Positions 9,333 through 17,914 of a DNA stretch of 64,000 bases are shown one piece after another. The position numbers and the translations under genes were made by a program. Source of the stretch: CAYPGJ01 sp050174775 (GTDB lineage Bacteria; Planctomycetota; Phycisphaerae; Phycisphaerales; UBA1924); contig JBFXJP010000006.1 of assembly GCA_050174775.1 (NCBI GenBank), forward strand, positions 1 to 64,000, written 5' to 3'. The notes under the pieces were generated by a model. The model saw only the letters and a list, made by a program, of their open reading frames with translations. It was not told the origin of the DNA and searched no databases. Every line of letters begins with the position of its first letter. Position 1 is the stretch's first letter.

Positions 9333-10165
9333 GCGGGAGCGCGCCAACGCCGCGCGTCGGGGTGATCGCCGTCTCTTCCGCGCACGGGGCGCGGGCGCAC
9401 GAGCTCTCGGAGCAGACCGGCGGCGCGGTTCTCACGGCGCGCGAGTTTGAGCAGGGCGAGCTTGCCGGCGCGATCATCGTTGATGACGCGGGTCTCGCGC
9501 TCGCGCCCTCCCCGCGCGAGATGCCCCACGTCGCGCCGATGCGGATCGACATCTCCGACTGGGAGACGCTCGCGCGCCGACCCGTCTCGCTCAAGCAGCC
9601 CCTCGCAAAAGCCGTGGGCGTTCAGTCCCGCGCCTCAGCGCCTGAAGTGCTCGACTGCACCGCAGGCCTCCTCTCCGACGCCTTCCACCTCGCGCTCATG
9701 GGCTGCCATGTCACGGCTCTCGAACGCTCGCCCGTCGTCCACGCGCTCGCAGAAGATGCGCTCCAGCGTGCCGCCGCCTCGCCAACGCTCAGCGCGATTG
9801 TCGCACGGATCAACCTGCATCGCGCGTCCGCGGTCGACACGCTCGCGTCCATCGAACCGGCCGCTCTCCCCGCCGTGATCTACGTCGACCCGATGCACCC
9901 GCCGCGCGACCGCCACGCCTCAGCCCTCGTCCGCAAGGAGATGCGCATCCTCCGGCTCGTGGTCGGCGATGACCTCGATGCCCCCGACCTCGTGCGCCTC
10001 GCGCTGGAGCGATTGACCGACCCGCGCGCCCGGGTCGTCCTCAAGCTCCCCCTCCGGGCCGAGCCGCTGCCCGGGCTCGCGATCCCCGCGCACGTCCACG
10101 AGGCCAAGACCGTCCGGTACGAAGTGCACAAGCCCGTCCACGCGCTCACCCCGTCGAACCGATAG
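9329..10165 (+). CDS. rsmJ: RsmJ-like 16S rRNA (guanine1516-N2)-methyltransferase
   Basis: A 278-residue methyltransferase. LKQPLAKAVGV, VLDCTAGLLSDAFHLALMG, the ALERSPVVHALAEDAL stretch and IYVDPMHPPR correspond to the conserved blocks of RsmJ, which methylates G1516 in the 30S decoding region of E. coli. The start is GTG, sharing GTGA with the acetyltransferase stop; starting further upstream would run into an unrelated frame. RsmJ is best known in gammaproteobacteria and normally is not part of a glycan operon, so its location is odd. Its role in this host is inferred from similarity only. Confidence 0.65.
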   Translation: MSGSAPTPRVGVIAVSSAHGARAHELSEQTGGAVLTAREFEQGELAGAIIVDDAGLALAPSPREMPHVAPMRIDISDWETLARRPVSLKQPLAKAVGVQSRASAPEVLDCTAGLLSDAFHLALMGCHVTALERSPVVHALAEDALQRAAASPTLSAIVARINLHRASAVDTLASIEPAALPAVIYVDPMHPPRDRHASALVRKEMRILRLVVGDDLDAPDLVRLALERLTDPRARVVLKLPLRAEPLPGLAIPAHVHEAKTVRYEVHKPVHALTPSNR

Positions 10166-10175
10166 AACATCCCGC

Positions 10176-11357
10176 ATGCGCATCGTCCACTACCTCTCCA
10201 GCGTCCGTCTTGCCGAAGGGGGCGTCACACGCGCCGTGCTCGACATGTGCTCCGTGCTGGCAGGTCGCGGCCACGACGTCGTCCTGCTCTCGATCTACGA
10301 CGATGACGTGCCCGATACGTGGAAGACACAGGCTCCCGCGCCCAACACGCCCCGCAGCGTGAAGCTCCCGCCACCGACGGGTCGCTTGCAGCGCCTCTCA
10401 CCCGAAGCGGTCGCGCTCGCCGAGCGCACGCTCCAGGGCGCCGACGCCGCGCACATCCACGCCATGTGGACGCCCTCCAACACGCAGATCGCGGGCGCGG
10501 CCCGTGCGTGCCGCGTGCCCTACATCGTCTCCTCCCACGGCATGCTCGACGACTGGTCCATGGCCAGGCGCATCTGGAAGAAGCGCCTCTACCTTGCTCT
10601 CTCCGGCAACGCCATGCTCCGAGGTGCCTCGTTCGTGCATCTCACAGCCGATGCGGAGCTCGAGCAGTCCTGCAAGTGGTTCCCGGAGGGCAAGGGGCGC
10701 GTCATCCCCCTCGTGTTCGATCTTGAGCTCTTCCGAGACCTCCCGGGCCCCGGACCCGCGCACGAGAAGCACCCACCCTGCCACACCGACGAGCCCAAGG
10801 TGCTCTTCCTCTCGCGCTTGTACGAGGGCAAAGGGCTGGAGCATGTCGTCGACGCCTGTGCGCTCATGGCCCGGCGCGACGTCCCGTTCCGTCTGCTGAT
10901 CGCAGGGACCGGCGACGACGAGTTCGTCCGTGCCCTGAACGAGCACATCGACCGCGCAGGCATCAGGGCGCGCACGCACCTCCTCGGCGCCGTCTACAAC
11001 CGCGACAAGGTCTCTCTCTACCAAGCGTGCGACGTCCTCGTGCTGCCCTCGATTCACGAAAACTTCGGCTTCGTGCCGCCCGAGGCGCTGGCCTCACGCC
11101 TCCCCGTGGTCGTGTCCAAGGGGTTCCACACCTGGCCGGAATTGCAACGGTCTGGCGGGGCAGTGGTGACGGATATGGCCGCGGAGCCCATCGCAGACGC
11201 CTTGCAGGGGCTGCTGGCCGATCCTGCGCGTCGGGCTCGCATGGGGAAGGAGGGCCGCCGCTTCGTCTTCGACTGGCTGGATATGGGGGGCGTGGCGGGC
11301 CGATACGAAGCGATGTACGAGGACGCGCGAAGGAGCGGGGGCTCCCCCACGCCCTGA
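10176..11357 (+). CDS. GT4-family glycosyltransferase
   Basis: A 393-residue retaining GT-B glycosyltransferase. The N-terminal acceptor half starts with IVHYLSSVRLAEGGVTRAV, with a His in SSHGMLDDW; the donor half has VLFLSRLYEGKGLEHVV and the EX7E motif HENFGFVPPEALA with Glu residues eight apart. It probably adds one sugar to a lipid-linked oligosaccharide in the cytoplasm. It begins ten bases after the RsmJ-like gene and is followed by a 93-base gap. No clear Shine-Dalgarno sequence is present. Confidence 0.85.
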   Translation: MRIVHYLSSVRLAEGGVTRAVLDMCSVLAGRGHDVVLLSIYDDDVPDTWKTQAPAPNTPRSVKLPPPTGRLQRLSPEAVALAERTLQGADAAHIHAMWTPSNTQIAGAARACRVPYIVSSHGMLDDWSMARRIWKKRLYLALSGNAMLRGASFVHLTADAELEQSCKWFPEGKGRVIPLVFDLELFRDLPGPGPAHEKHPPCHTDEPKVLFLSRLYEGKGLEHVVDACALMARRDVPFRLLIAGTGDDEFVRALNEHIDRAGIRARTHLLGAVYNRDKVSLYQACDVLVLPSIHENFGFVPPEALASRLPVVVSKGFHTWPELQRSGGAVVTDMAAEPIADALQGLLADPARRARMGKEGRRFVFDWLDMGGVAGRYEAMYEDARRSGGSPTP

Positions 11358-11384
11358 ACCCGGGCGGGTCGGAGTCCGTAGGGG

Positions 11385-11390
11385 TAAAGT
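11385..11390 (+). promoter_or_regulatory. Possible -10 box before the polymerase-like gene
   Basis: TAAAGT lies 60 bases before the ATG at 11451 in the only sizeable gap of the forward glycan run. No -35 partner is clear, so this is a weak candidate for an internal promoter. Confidence 0.2.
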
Positions 11391-11450
11391 CCGCCCTCCC
11401 AAGCCGAGCCGGAGCCCAGACCCAGACGATCGACGCACGCCGAGCCCGTC

Positions 11451-12863
11451 ATGCACCAAGCCGTATCTGTCTATCTCATCTGCCTGGCCGTCTTCCTCGT
11501 CGGTTACATGCTCTGGCAGTACACCACCCACCGGCGCGACCTGCTCAACGTCCGCAACATCGCCATCGTCGGCTTCATCCTCTTCCAGCTCACCTCGGCC
11601 GCTATCTCCACCTGGGGCGGCTGGAACCCCATTTACAAACTGCTCGACTGGGATCAGACCAGCCTCAAGTACGCGACGATGGTGACTGTCTTCGTCGCGG
11701 TCTTTCTCTTCACCTATGAAAAGGGATGGGTCTCCAGGAAGGTCGCGCGCCTCGTGCCCACCTCGCGCGCCGTGCCCACCCTCGGCACCGTGCTCGGCCT
11801 CGCCATCCTCATGACGGTGCTCTCCATCGGGCTCCGCTTCGGCCTGCGCATCCCCTACATCGGCATCCTCGCCAACAACGCCGGCCTCGCCTTCGCCGCC
11901 ATCGCGGGCGGGCTCGTCGGCTGGGCATGGGCGCCCAGGCTCTTCAACCCCGCCATCGCCTTCGTCGCCCTCGCCATCCTCGGGGTGAACCTCGTCATGT
12001 CGCTCTACGGCGCCTTCGGCCGTCGAGAGCTCGTCGGCATCGGCGTCTGCTTCCTCTTCGGCGCCTACTACTCCCACTTCCGCTACATGCGCCCCTCCTT
12101 CGTGCTCGCACGCGTCGTTGTGCTCGCCATCCCGCCCCTGCTCTTCATCGCCGCCTTCACCTCGATCCGCGGCTCCAAGGGCGAAGGCCACGAGCTCGGA
12201 CAGGCCGTGAGCGCCATCCGGAGCGAATCCGACATCAAGTCCGGCCTCCTCCTGCTGTTCGACGGCCAGAACGTGGGCCCCGGCTCGATGTGGCTCATCG
12301 AGAACTATCCCGACCGTTACGAATACCGACACCTGATGACGGTGTGGTACTTCTTCATCAACCCCGTCCCGCGCGCGTGGTGGCCGGAGAAGCCCGAGCC
12401 TCTCTCCGCACAGATGGCCGGGAAAGTGCGCATGAAGGGCGTCGACGCCTCGAAACTGAACATCGGCCCGGGCATCATCGGGCACGCCGCGTCGGAAGGG
12501 GGGTGGTATGCGCTGCTCATCTACGCCTTCCTGGGCGGGCTGCTGCTGCGCTTCTTCGACGAGATCATCGCGCTGGGCGCCATGACGCCCTTCGTCGTGC
12601 TCCCCTTCGGCTCCGTGACCGGGCACATCCTGGGCATGCCGCGCGGCGAAACCTCCCTCTTCACGTTCCAGACGATCCTGGGCATCGTGTCCACCTACCT
12701 CGTGCTGATCGTCATCGCGCGCGTGGTGGAGCGCATGGGCTGGGGCCGCAGCGAGACGCACGTGGCCGAGGTGTTCGACGCGGAGGCGTACGAGCAGGGC
12801 GAGTACGAGCACGCGCACGAGGACGAGCGCCTCCTCGCCGAGTCCGCCCCCCGTGGCGCCTGA
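11451..12863 (+). CDS. O-antigen polymerase-like multi-spanning membrane protein (Wzy-type candidate)
   Basis: A 470-residue protein with about ten hydrophobic helices and a large hydrophilic loop (about residues 235-340) containing many charged and aromatic residues and the segment VPRAWWPEKPEPLS. This layout, and the position between glycosyltransferases and a flippase gene, fit a Wzy-like polymerase that joins repeat units on the periplasmic face. Polymerases of this kind share little sequence, so the assignment rests on topology and context. The acidic C-terminal tail is cytoplasmic. It overlaps the next gene by 11 bases in another frame. Confidence 0.6.
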   Translation: MHQAVSVYLICLAVFLVGYMLWQYTTHRRDLLNVRNIAIVGFILFQLTSAAISTWGGWNPIYKLLDWDQTSLKYATMVTVFVAVFLFTYEKGWVSRKVARLVPTSRAVPTLGTVLGLAILMTVLSIGLRFGLRIPYIGILANNAGLAFAAIAGGLVGWAWAPRLFNPAIAFVALAILGVNLVMSLYGAFGRRELVGIGVCFLFGAYYSHFRYMRPSFVLARVVVLAIPPLLFIAAFTSIRGSKGEGHELGQAVSAIRSESDIKSGLLLLFDGQNVGPGSMWLIENYPDRYEYRHLMTVWYFFINPVPRAWWPEKPEPLSAQMAGKVRMKGVDASKLNIGPGIIGHAASEGGWYALLIYAFLGGLLLRFFDEIIALGAMTPFVVLPFGSVTGHILGMPRGETSLFTFQTILGIVSTYLVLIVIARVVERMGWGRSETHVAEVFDAEAYEQGEYEHAHEDERLLAESAPRGA

Positions 12864-14502
12864 CGAACCCGCTCAACGCCAACGCTCCACCACGTACACG
12901 CTCCTTGTGTACGCGTCCTCGTCGTGGGTGCGCCTCCTCCTCACCCTCTCCACCGGCCTCGTCCTCACGCCCCTGCTGATCAAGCACATGGGCGTCGACC
13001 TCTTCGGCCTGTTCACCATGATCGCGGTGACCGTGGCCGCGGCCGACCCGATCCAGACCACCCTCAAGCGCGCCCTCACACGTGAACTCACGCTCGCCGT
13101 CTCCTCAGGCGAGCCGGGCCGCCTGCGCCGAACGTTCTCCAACGCCGTGATCCTGGCCGCCGCGGGAAGCCTCATCACCATCGTCATCCCCGCGATCATC
13201 GCGCTCCTCGCGCCCCACATCCTCACGCTCAACTCCATCCCCGTCTGGAAGGCGCAGCTCGCCATCGTCTGCGAGGGCTTCCTCATCGCGTCGATGGCCG
13301 TGCTCTCCCCGTGGCTCAATCTCTATCTGGCCACGAAGCGGATCGTCAACGACAACATCTCGCAGACGCTCTCGCGCCTCCTCGACCTCGTGGCCGCGCT
13401 CGCCGCGTTCCGCATCCCCGACGCCGACCCCTTCGTCGCGTTCATCCTCCTCCGCGCCGGCTTCCGTGGCTGGCAGATGTACGCGCGCTCCCTCATCATC
13501 CGTTTTCAGGTCCCCGACGCGCGATTCTCACCCTCCCTCTTCGACAAGCCGCTCTTCCGCGAGATGGCCACCACAGGGGGCTGGTCCTCCGGCAACCAGA
13601 TCGCCTCCTTCGCGATGTACGCCTCAGACCACTACATCCTCAACATCTTCCGCGGCCCCGTCTTCAACGGCCTCTACGGCGTCATCATCCAGCTCCTGGG
13701 CTACACACGCATGCTCGGCGCCAACCTCACCTACGGCGCCGACGTCATCGCGGCAGACCTCCAGCATCAGGGACGCCACGCCACCGTCCGCAAGATGCTC
13801 CTCCGCCTCACCGCGCACACCTTCACCGTCAACGGCGTCTGCGCCGCAGGCATGATCGCCTTCGCAGGACCCATCATGCAGGTCTGGCTGGGCAAGCAGC
13901 TCGAGTCCGACGACAAACTCCTCGGCGTCATGACCTACCACGAAGCCATCCGCTTCGCCTGGCTCTACATCGCCGTCATGCTCCCCGGCTTCGTCCTCTC
14001 CGAGACCCACCTCGCCTCCTCCGTCATCCTCTACGGCATGGGCCGCGTGCGCGAGTACGCGCCCCCGCTCATCGTGGGCTCCATCCTGCGCGTCATCACC
14101 GCCGTGGGCCTCATGGCCGCGGGCTTCGCGCCCATCGCGCTCGCCTGGTGCTCCCTCGCGTTCTTCATCGCGATCTTCGGCCTCTTCTTCCCCTGGCTCA
14201 TCGCGCGCACCGCCGAAGAGCCCCTCTCTCGGCTCGCCTGGCGCGTCTATCTCCGCCCCGCCCTGTCCTTCATCCCCGTCGTGCTGCTGGGTCTCTGGGC
14301 CGCGGAAGCCCTGGGCCCCTGGACCGGCCTGCGTCACGCCCCCAAGCTCGCGCTCGTCTGCATCTCCATCGGCGCCGTCTACGCCCCCTTCGCCTACATC
14401 CTCTGCCTCGAGCCCGACGAGCGCTCCCAGGTGCGCACGATCATCACCAAAGTCCTCGCGCGCCTCCCCGTGCTCCGTCGCTTCGCGCCCACCTCACTCT
14501 GA
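12853..14502 (+). CDS. Polysaccharide flippase (Wzx/MOP superfamily)
   Basis: A 549-residue protein with 12-14 hydrophobic helices. The start STTYTLLVYASSSWVRLLLTL, with LLIKHMGVDLFGLFTMI soon after, is the usual opening of polysaccharide transporters of the MATE/MOP superfamily, which move undecaprenyl-linked repeat units across the inner membrane. I take the GTG at 12853, which overlaps the polymerase-like gene. Its last nine bases overlap the convergent end of the endonuclease/phosphatase gene, leaving no room for a separate terminator. Confidence 0.85.
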   Translation: MAPDEPAQRQRSTTYTLLVYASSSWVRLLLTLSTGLVLTPLLIKHMGVDLFGLFTMIAVTVAAADPIQTTLKRALTRELTLAVSSGEPGRLRRTFSNAVILAAAGSLITIVIPAIIALLAPHILTLNSIPVWKAQLAIVCEGFLIASMAVLSPWLNLYLATKRIVNDNISQTLSRLLDLVAALAAFRIPDADPFVAFILLRAGFRGWQMYARSLIIRFQVPDARFSPSLFDKPLFREMATTGGWSSGNQIASFAMYASDHYILNIFRGPVFNGLYGVIIQLLGYTRMLGANLTYGADVIAADLQHQGRHATVRKMLLRLTAHTFTVNGVCAAGMIAFAGPIMQVWLGKQLESDDKLLGVMTYHEAIRFAWLYIAVMLPGFVLSETHLASSVILYGMGRVREYAPPLIVGSILRVITAVGLMAAGFAPIALAWCSLAFFIAIFGLFFPWLIARTAEEPLSRLAWRVYLRPALSFIPVVLLGLWAAEALGPWTGLRHAPKLALVCISIGAVYAPFAYILCLEPDERSQVRTIITKVLARLPVLRRFAPTSL

Positions 14503-15555
14503 CGCCTTCCCCGCGCCCGTCCCCGCCACCTTGGGGATCGCCAGTTCCATCAGCACCGGCGCGTGGTCCGATCCGCCCGCCTCCAGTGCCCGCCATGACG
14601 CCACTTTCACCCTCGGCCCGAGCAACGCGTCATCGATCGCGATCCGCGCCCACTCCGGGTTCTTCGTCGGCCACGTCCCGCGCATCACCCACCACGGCTT
14701 CGCGCGCGCCAGCCCCTGCCCGCACAGATACCTCGACCTCCACCCCGACGGCGTCGAGTTCAGATCGCCCACGAACACCATCGGCAACCCCGTCGGGTCG
14801 TAGTGCTCACGCTTCGCCTCAATCGCCCGCCGCACAACCCGGTTCCCCGCCTCCCAACGCTCATCCGTCCTCGGCGAGAACGGATGGATCATGCTCGCGA
14901 TGAATCCCCCCCCCGGCCGATCCACGCGCCACGACCGCCCGTGCTCCCCCTCCTCCGGTTGCGCACGCTCCGGCCCTGTCGCCATCCGCTCCATCGGCCA
15001 CTTCGACACCAGCACCGGGAACCCTGTCCCGGCCTGCGCGGGCAGATCGAAGTACGGATACGCCTCGTGGAACGCCCCGTCCGTCCGCATCGCGTTGAGC
15101 ATCTGCCAGGGCGCCTCGTAAATCGCAATCACATCCGCGCCGCTGCGCTTGATCGTCTCGAACGCGTCCAGCGCCCTCGTGTTCTGCGCATACGCGTTGA
15201 TCTGCAGCACGCGCACCAGCGTCCCCTCGCGCTCCGCGCGCTCCCGCGAGATCATTCCCGCCCGCCCCGGCAGCACGCCCAGCGCCCCGATCGCCACCCC
15301 GGTGAGCGCGATCGCCATCCTCCCCCACGCGCGCCACACCGCCCACCACACCATCAACAGCGCCATCCCCACGCACATCTGCGCCACGAACTGCGCCGCG
15401 ATGTCGATCTCGCGCCCCAGCCCCGCGATCATCCACACCCCGCACGCCAACGCACCCGCCGCGCTCAGCCCCGTCGTCAGCCACTTCCACACCACGCGCA
15501 CCGCGCGCCACCACCTCGGCCCCTTGCCCCGTGCGCGTTCCGCCTTCTCGCTCAC
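14494..15555 (-). CDS. Endonuclease/exonuclease/phosphatase family protein with N-terminal membrane helices
   Basis: A 353-residue protein with about three N-terminal hydrophobic helices (residues 25-105), followed by an EEP-fold domain. Catalytic residues are recognisable: Asn in LQINAYAQN, Glu in AIYEAP, the DLNSTPSG metal-site loop and the final GGSDHAP His. The domain is likely outside the membrane and hydrolyses a phosphodiester or phosphomonoester; the substrate is unknown. The chosen GTG at 15555 overlaps the stop of the upstream epimerase gene (GTGA). A role in processing a glycan lipid carrier or extracellular DNA are both possible. Confidence 0.75.
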   Translation of the reverse strand: MSEKAERARGKGPRWWRAVRVVWKWLTTGLSAAGALACGVWMIAGLGREIDIAAQFVAQMCVGMALLMVWWAVWRAWGRMAIALTGVAIGALGVLPGRAGMISRERAEREGTLVRVLQINAYAQNTRALDAFETIKRSGADVIAIYEAPWQMLNAMRTDGAFHEAYPYFDLPAQAGTGFPVLVSKWPMERMATGPERAQPEEGEHGRSWRVDRPGGGFIASMIHPFSPRTDERWEAGNRVVRRAIEAKREHYDPTGLPMVFVGDLNSTPSGWRSRYLCGQGLARAKPWWVMRGTWPTKNPEWARIAIDDALLGPRVKVASWRALEAGGSDHAPVLMELAIPKVAGTGAGKASE

Positions 15556-16550
15556 GCGCGCGCCGCCCCCGCCGAAGCGCGCTCCGTCATCCACGCCCAC
15601 TGCCGCGTCAGCCCCTCACGCAGGCTCGTCTTCGGCGCGAAGCCCAGCTCGCGCCCGCTCCGTGTCAGGTCCGCGTACGTTCGCTCCACGTCCCCGGGCT
15701 GCACGGGCTTGTGCTCCACCCTTGCCTCAATGCCGCTGACCTCCTCGATCGCGCGAACCAGCTGCGTCACCGTCACCGGGCTGCTCCCGCCCAGGTTCCA
15801 GATGCGCAGGCCGTGCTCGTCGATCCGCTCCTCCGCGGCAAGCACCCCCGCGACGATGTCACCGATGTACGTGAAATCGCGCGCCATCGACCCGTCCCCG
15901 AACACCGTGATCGGCTCGCCCCGCATCATCTTCCGCATGAACGTCGAGATCGCCAGGTCCGGACGCTGCCGCTCCCCGAACGCCGTGAAGAACCGCAGGC
16001 ACGCGATCCGCGTCCCGTGCAGATGACGCTGCGTGTGCGCGAGCAGCTCGCACGCCCGCTTCGTCGCGGCATACGGGCTGATCGGCTCCAGGCACTTGTC
16101 CTCCTCGCTGAACGGCACGCGCGACGCGTTCCCGTACACCGAAGAGCTCGACGCCATCACCACACGCCCCACCCCCGCGCGCCGGCACGCCTCGAACACG
16201 CCCGACGTCCCCCGAACGTTCACGTCCGCGTACAGCGCGGGCTCCGCGATGCTCGGCCTCACCCCCGCGCGCGCCGCGAGATGGATCACGCTCTCCACCC
16301 CGTGCTCCTCCAGCAGCGCCGCCATCGCCTTCTCGTCCCGGATGTCCGCACGCGCAAACACGAACCGCGCACCCTCGCGCTGCGCCGTCGCCTCCACCTC
16401 AGCCAGATTCCCGCGCTTGATCTCCTCCCCGTAGAACGAGTCGAGGCTGTCCACCCCGATCACGCTGCGACCGCGCGACAACAACGCCTCGCTCACGTGC
16501 GAGCCGATGAACCCGCACGCGCCGGTCACCAGAACCGTCCCGCTGTGCAT
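15552..16550 (-). CDS. UDP-glucuronate 4-epimerase-like NAD-dependent epimerase
   Basis: A 332-residue short-chain dehydrogenase/reductase. TGACGFIGSH (residues 9-18), the LDSFYGEEIKRGNL segment after strand 2, HLAARAGVRPSI, SSSSVYG and SPYAATK with the catalytic Tyr and Lys are the pattern of CapI/UGE enzymes that interconvert UDP-glucuronate and UDP-galacturonate. In these enzymes the YDSFY-like loop is a typical marker. With ugd in the same locus its substrate would be made on site. Its neighbours downstream overlap by GTGA. Confidence 0.82.
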   Translation of the reverse strand: MHSGTVLVTGACGFIGSHVSEALLSRGRSVIGVDSLDSFYGEEIKRGNLAEVEATAQREGARFVFARADIRDEKAMAALLEEHGVESVIHLAARAGVRPSIAEPALYADVNVRGTSGVFEACRRAGVGRVVMASSSSVYGNASRVPFSEEDKCLEPISPYAATKRACELLAHTQRHLHGTRIACLRFFTAFGERQRPDLAISTFMRKMMRGEPITVFGDGSMARDFTYIGDIVAGVLAAEERIDEHGLRIWNLGGSSPVTVTQLVRAIEEVSGIEARVEHKPVQPGDVERTYADLTRSGRELGFAPKTSLREGLTRQWAWMTERASAGAARA

Positions 16551-16580
16551 CGTCCGCGCCGCTCCCGTCTACACGCGCCC

Positions 16581-17471
16581 TTACGAACGCTTCCCGAGCA
16601 CGAATCCGACCACCGCCGCGATCACCGTCACGCCCGCCACCCCGCCGATCACGGCCATCAGGTTCCCCGAGATCTGCCCCATGAGCGAGCCACCCGCACC
16701 GCCCATCACGCCGATCATCGTCACCATCATCGCCACGCCCAGCGCGGCCACGGCCCCGAACGCCAGACCGCCCACGAGCCCCGAGCCCGCGCCGTCATAC
16801 GGCTCAGCCGCCACCATCGCCATCCCGCCCGCAACCCCGGCCATCGACGCAACGCCCGATGGCGCATCGCTCTCAGCCCCCGTCGCCTCAAACAACCCCG
16901 ACGCGCCGATCGTCTCCCCGGCGGCAGCGCCCCCGTCCTCCGACGAGTACAGGTCCTCCAGCAGGGCCGCGGCGCCGAGCGACGTGTCGTCACTCTCCCG
17001 CGTCATATCCATCAGCCCCGAACCGGAGCCGACAGTCTCCAACGCGGCCGCGTCCAGCCCGCCACCGTCCGTCACCTGGGTCACGGCCGAGGGGTCCGCC
17101 GAGTCGAGATCATCGACGTCGAACACGCTCACCCCCGAACGCTCCTTGGGGCTCTCCTTCTGCTCCCCACCCTTCCCGCCGGCGGCGCTGTCCGCGAGCG
17201 AATACCCGCCCGTCCCGGAGGCCGAGAGATCGATCCCGCTCGACATGGCCGAGTCCGCCAGCGGAATCGCGCCCGAATCAGCAAGGTCCAGCGACAGGTC
17301 CGGCTCGTCATCCCCGGCCAGCAGGTCGATCTGCTCGACCTTGAACATCAGCTTGTCCCGATCGCGAAACTCCTGGATCTGCCCCTTCGAGGCCATCTCC
17401 TTGACCTCATCGGGCGTCTTCTTCAGGCGGTCCGCCGCCTCTTCGAGCGTGTAGAACATCTTGGCCATCAC
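16581..17471 (-). CDS. Helix-turn-helix protein with C-terminal membrane segments
   Basis: A 296-residue protein. Residues 1-55 form an excisionase/MerR-like winged helix: FYTLEEAADRLKKTPDEVKE followed by an EFRDRDKLMFK wing. A long acidic Ser/Gly/Ala-rich linker (about 60-200) leads to two or three Ala/Gly/Val-rich hydrophobic helices (about 205-290) ending in Lys-Arg. GGAGGA upstream fits either the GTG at 17471 or the ATG at 17468. A DNA-binding-type domain tethered to the membrane suggests a sensor or anchor, but no ligand or target can be inferred. Confidence 0.7.
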   Translation of the reverse strand: MMAKMFYTLEEAADRLKKTPDEVKEMASKGQIQEFRDRDKLMFKVEQIDLLAGDDEPDLSLDLADSGAIPLADSAMSSGIDLSASGTGGYSLADSAAGGKGGEQKESPKERSGVSVFDVDDLDSADPSAVTQVTDGGGLDAAALETVGSGSGLMDMTRESDDTSLGAAALLEDLYSSEDGGAAAGETIGASGLFEATGAESDAPSGVASMAGVAGGMAMVAAEPYDGAGSGLVGGLAFGAVAALGVAMMVTMIGVMGGAGGSLMGQISGNLMAVIGGVAGVTVIAAVVGFVLGKRS

Positions 17472-17914
17472 GTGCAGATCCTCCGTTTACGCCCTCACAC
17501 GCCCCACTATAGAGCCGCTTCGCGTTCGATGCCCCGCCCGCTGGGGCCGCCGTTTCGCTGTTCCCCCTGTCCGCACACCCCGCGCCCCCGGTTCCCCCAC
17601 AACCCGACCCGCCAACCTCAGGGAACACCGCGACAAATCCCGTCGTACAGGTATGCACCACGCGGCCGAGGTCCCACAATCCTCGGACTCTCGTGGGGTT
17701 GCGCCCCCTTCCGCGGGACCGGAAGGGAGAAAGCCCGCGCTCGTCAGCCAACCGGCTGAAGCTTGCGGTGGATCGGAGCAAAGCCACCCGGCATTGCTCG
17801 TTCCGGGGGTATGCCGTCGTGCACCCACGCGACGGAGGGGTGTGGGACTCGGGTTCCGCGGACGTCGGAGCGCGCTCGCCCTTCGACTATCCCGGGACCT
17901 TTTTCCGTTGAGCC
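17472..17914. other. Intergenic region of 443 bases with strong hairpins
   Basis: Between the EF-G-like gene and the helix-turn-helix gene, both reverse. I see no plausible protein gene. Around 17700..17735 two alternative stems compete: CCCTTCC with GGAAGGG, and CGCGGG with CCCGCG, around a GGAA-containing loop. The rest contains no RNase P, tmRNA or tRNA landmarks that I can recognise. It may carry the promoter and a structured leader for the gene at 17471, or an unidentified RNA. Confidence 0.35.

Noticed and set aside
17700..17740. SRP RNA-like GGAAGG loop
   Set aside because: The strictly conserved symmetric loop of SRP domain IV is absent and the stem pairs differently.
15531..17759. 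Forward open frame of 742 codons
   Set aside because: It covers the reverse epimerase and helix-turn-helix genes, with Arg/His/Pro-rich shadow composition.
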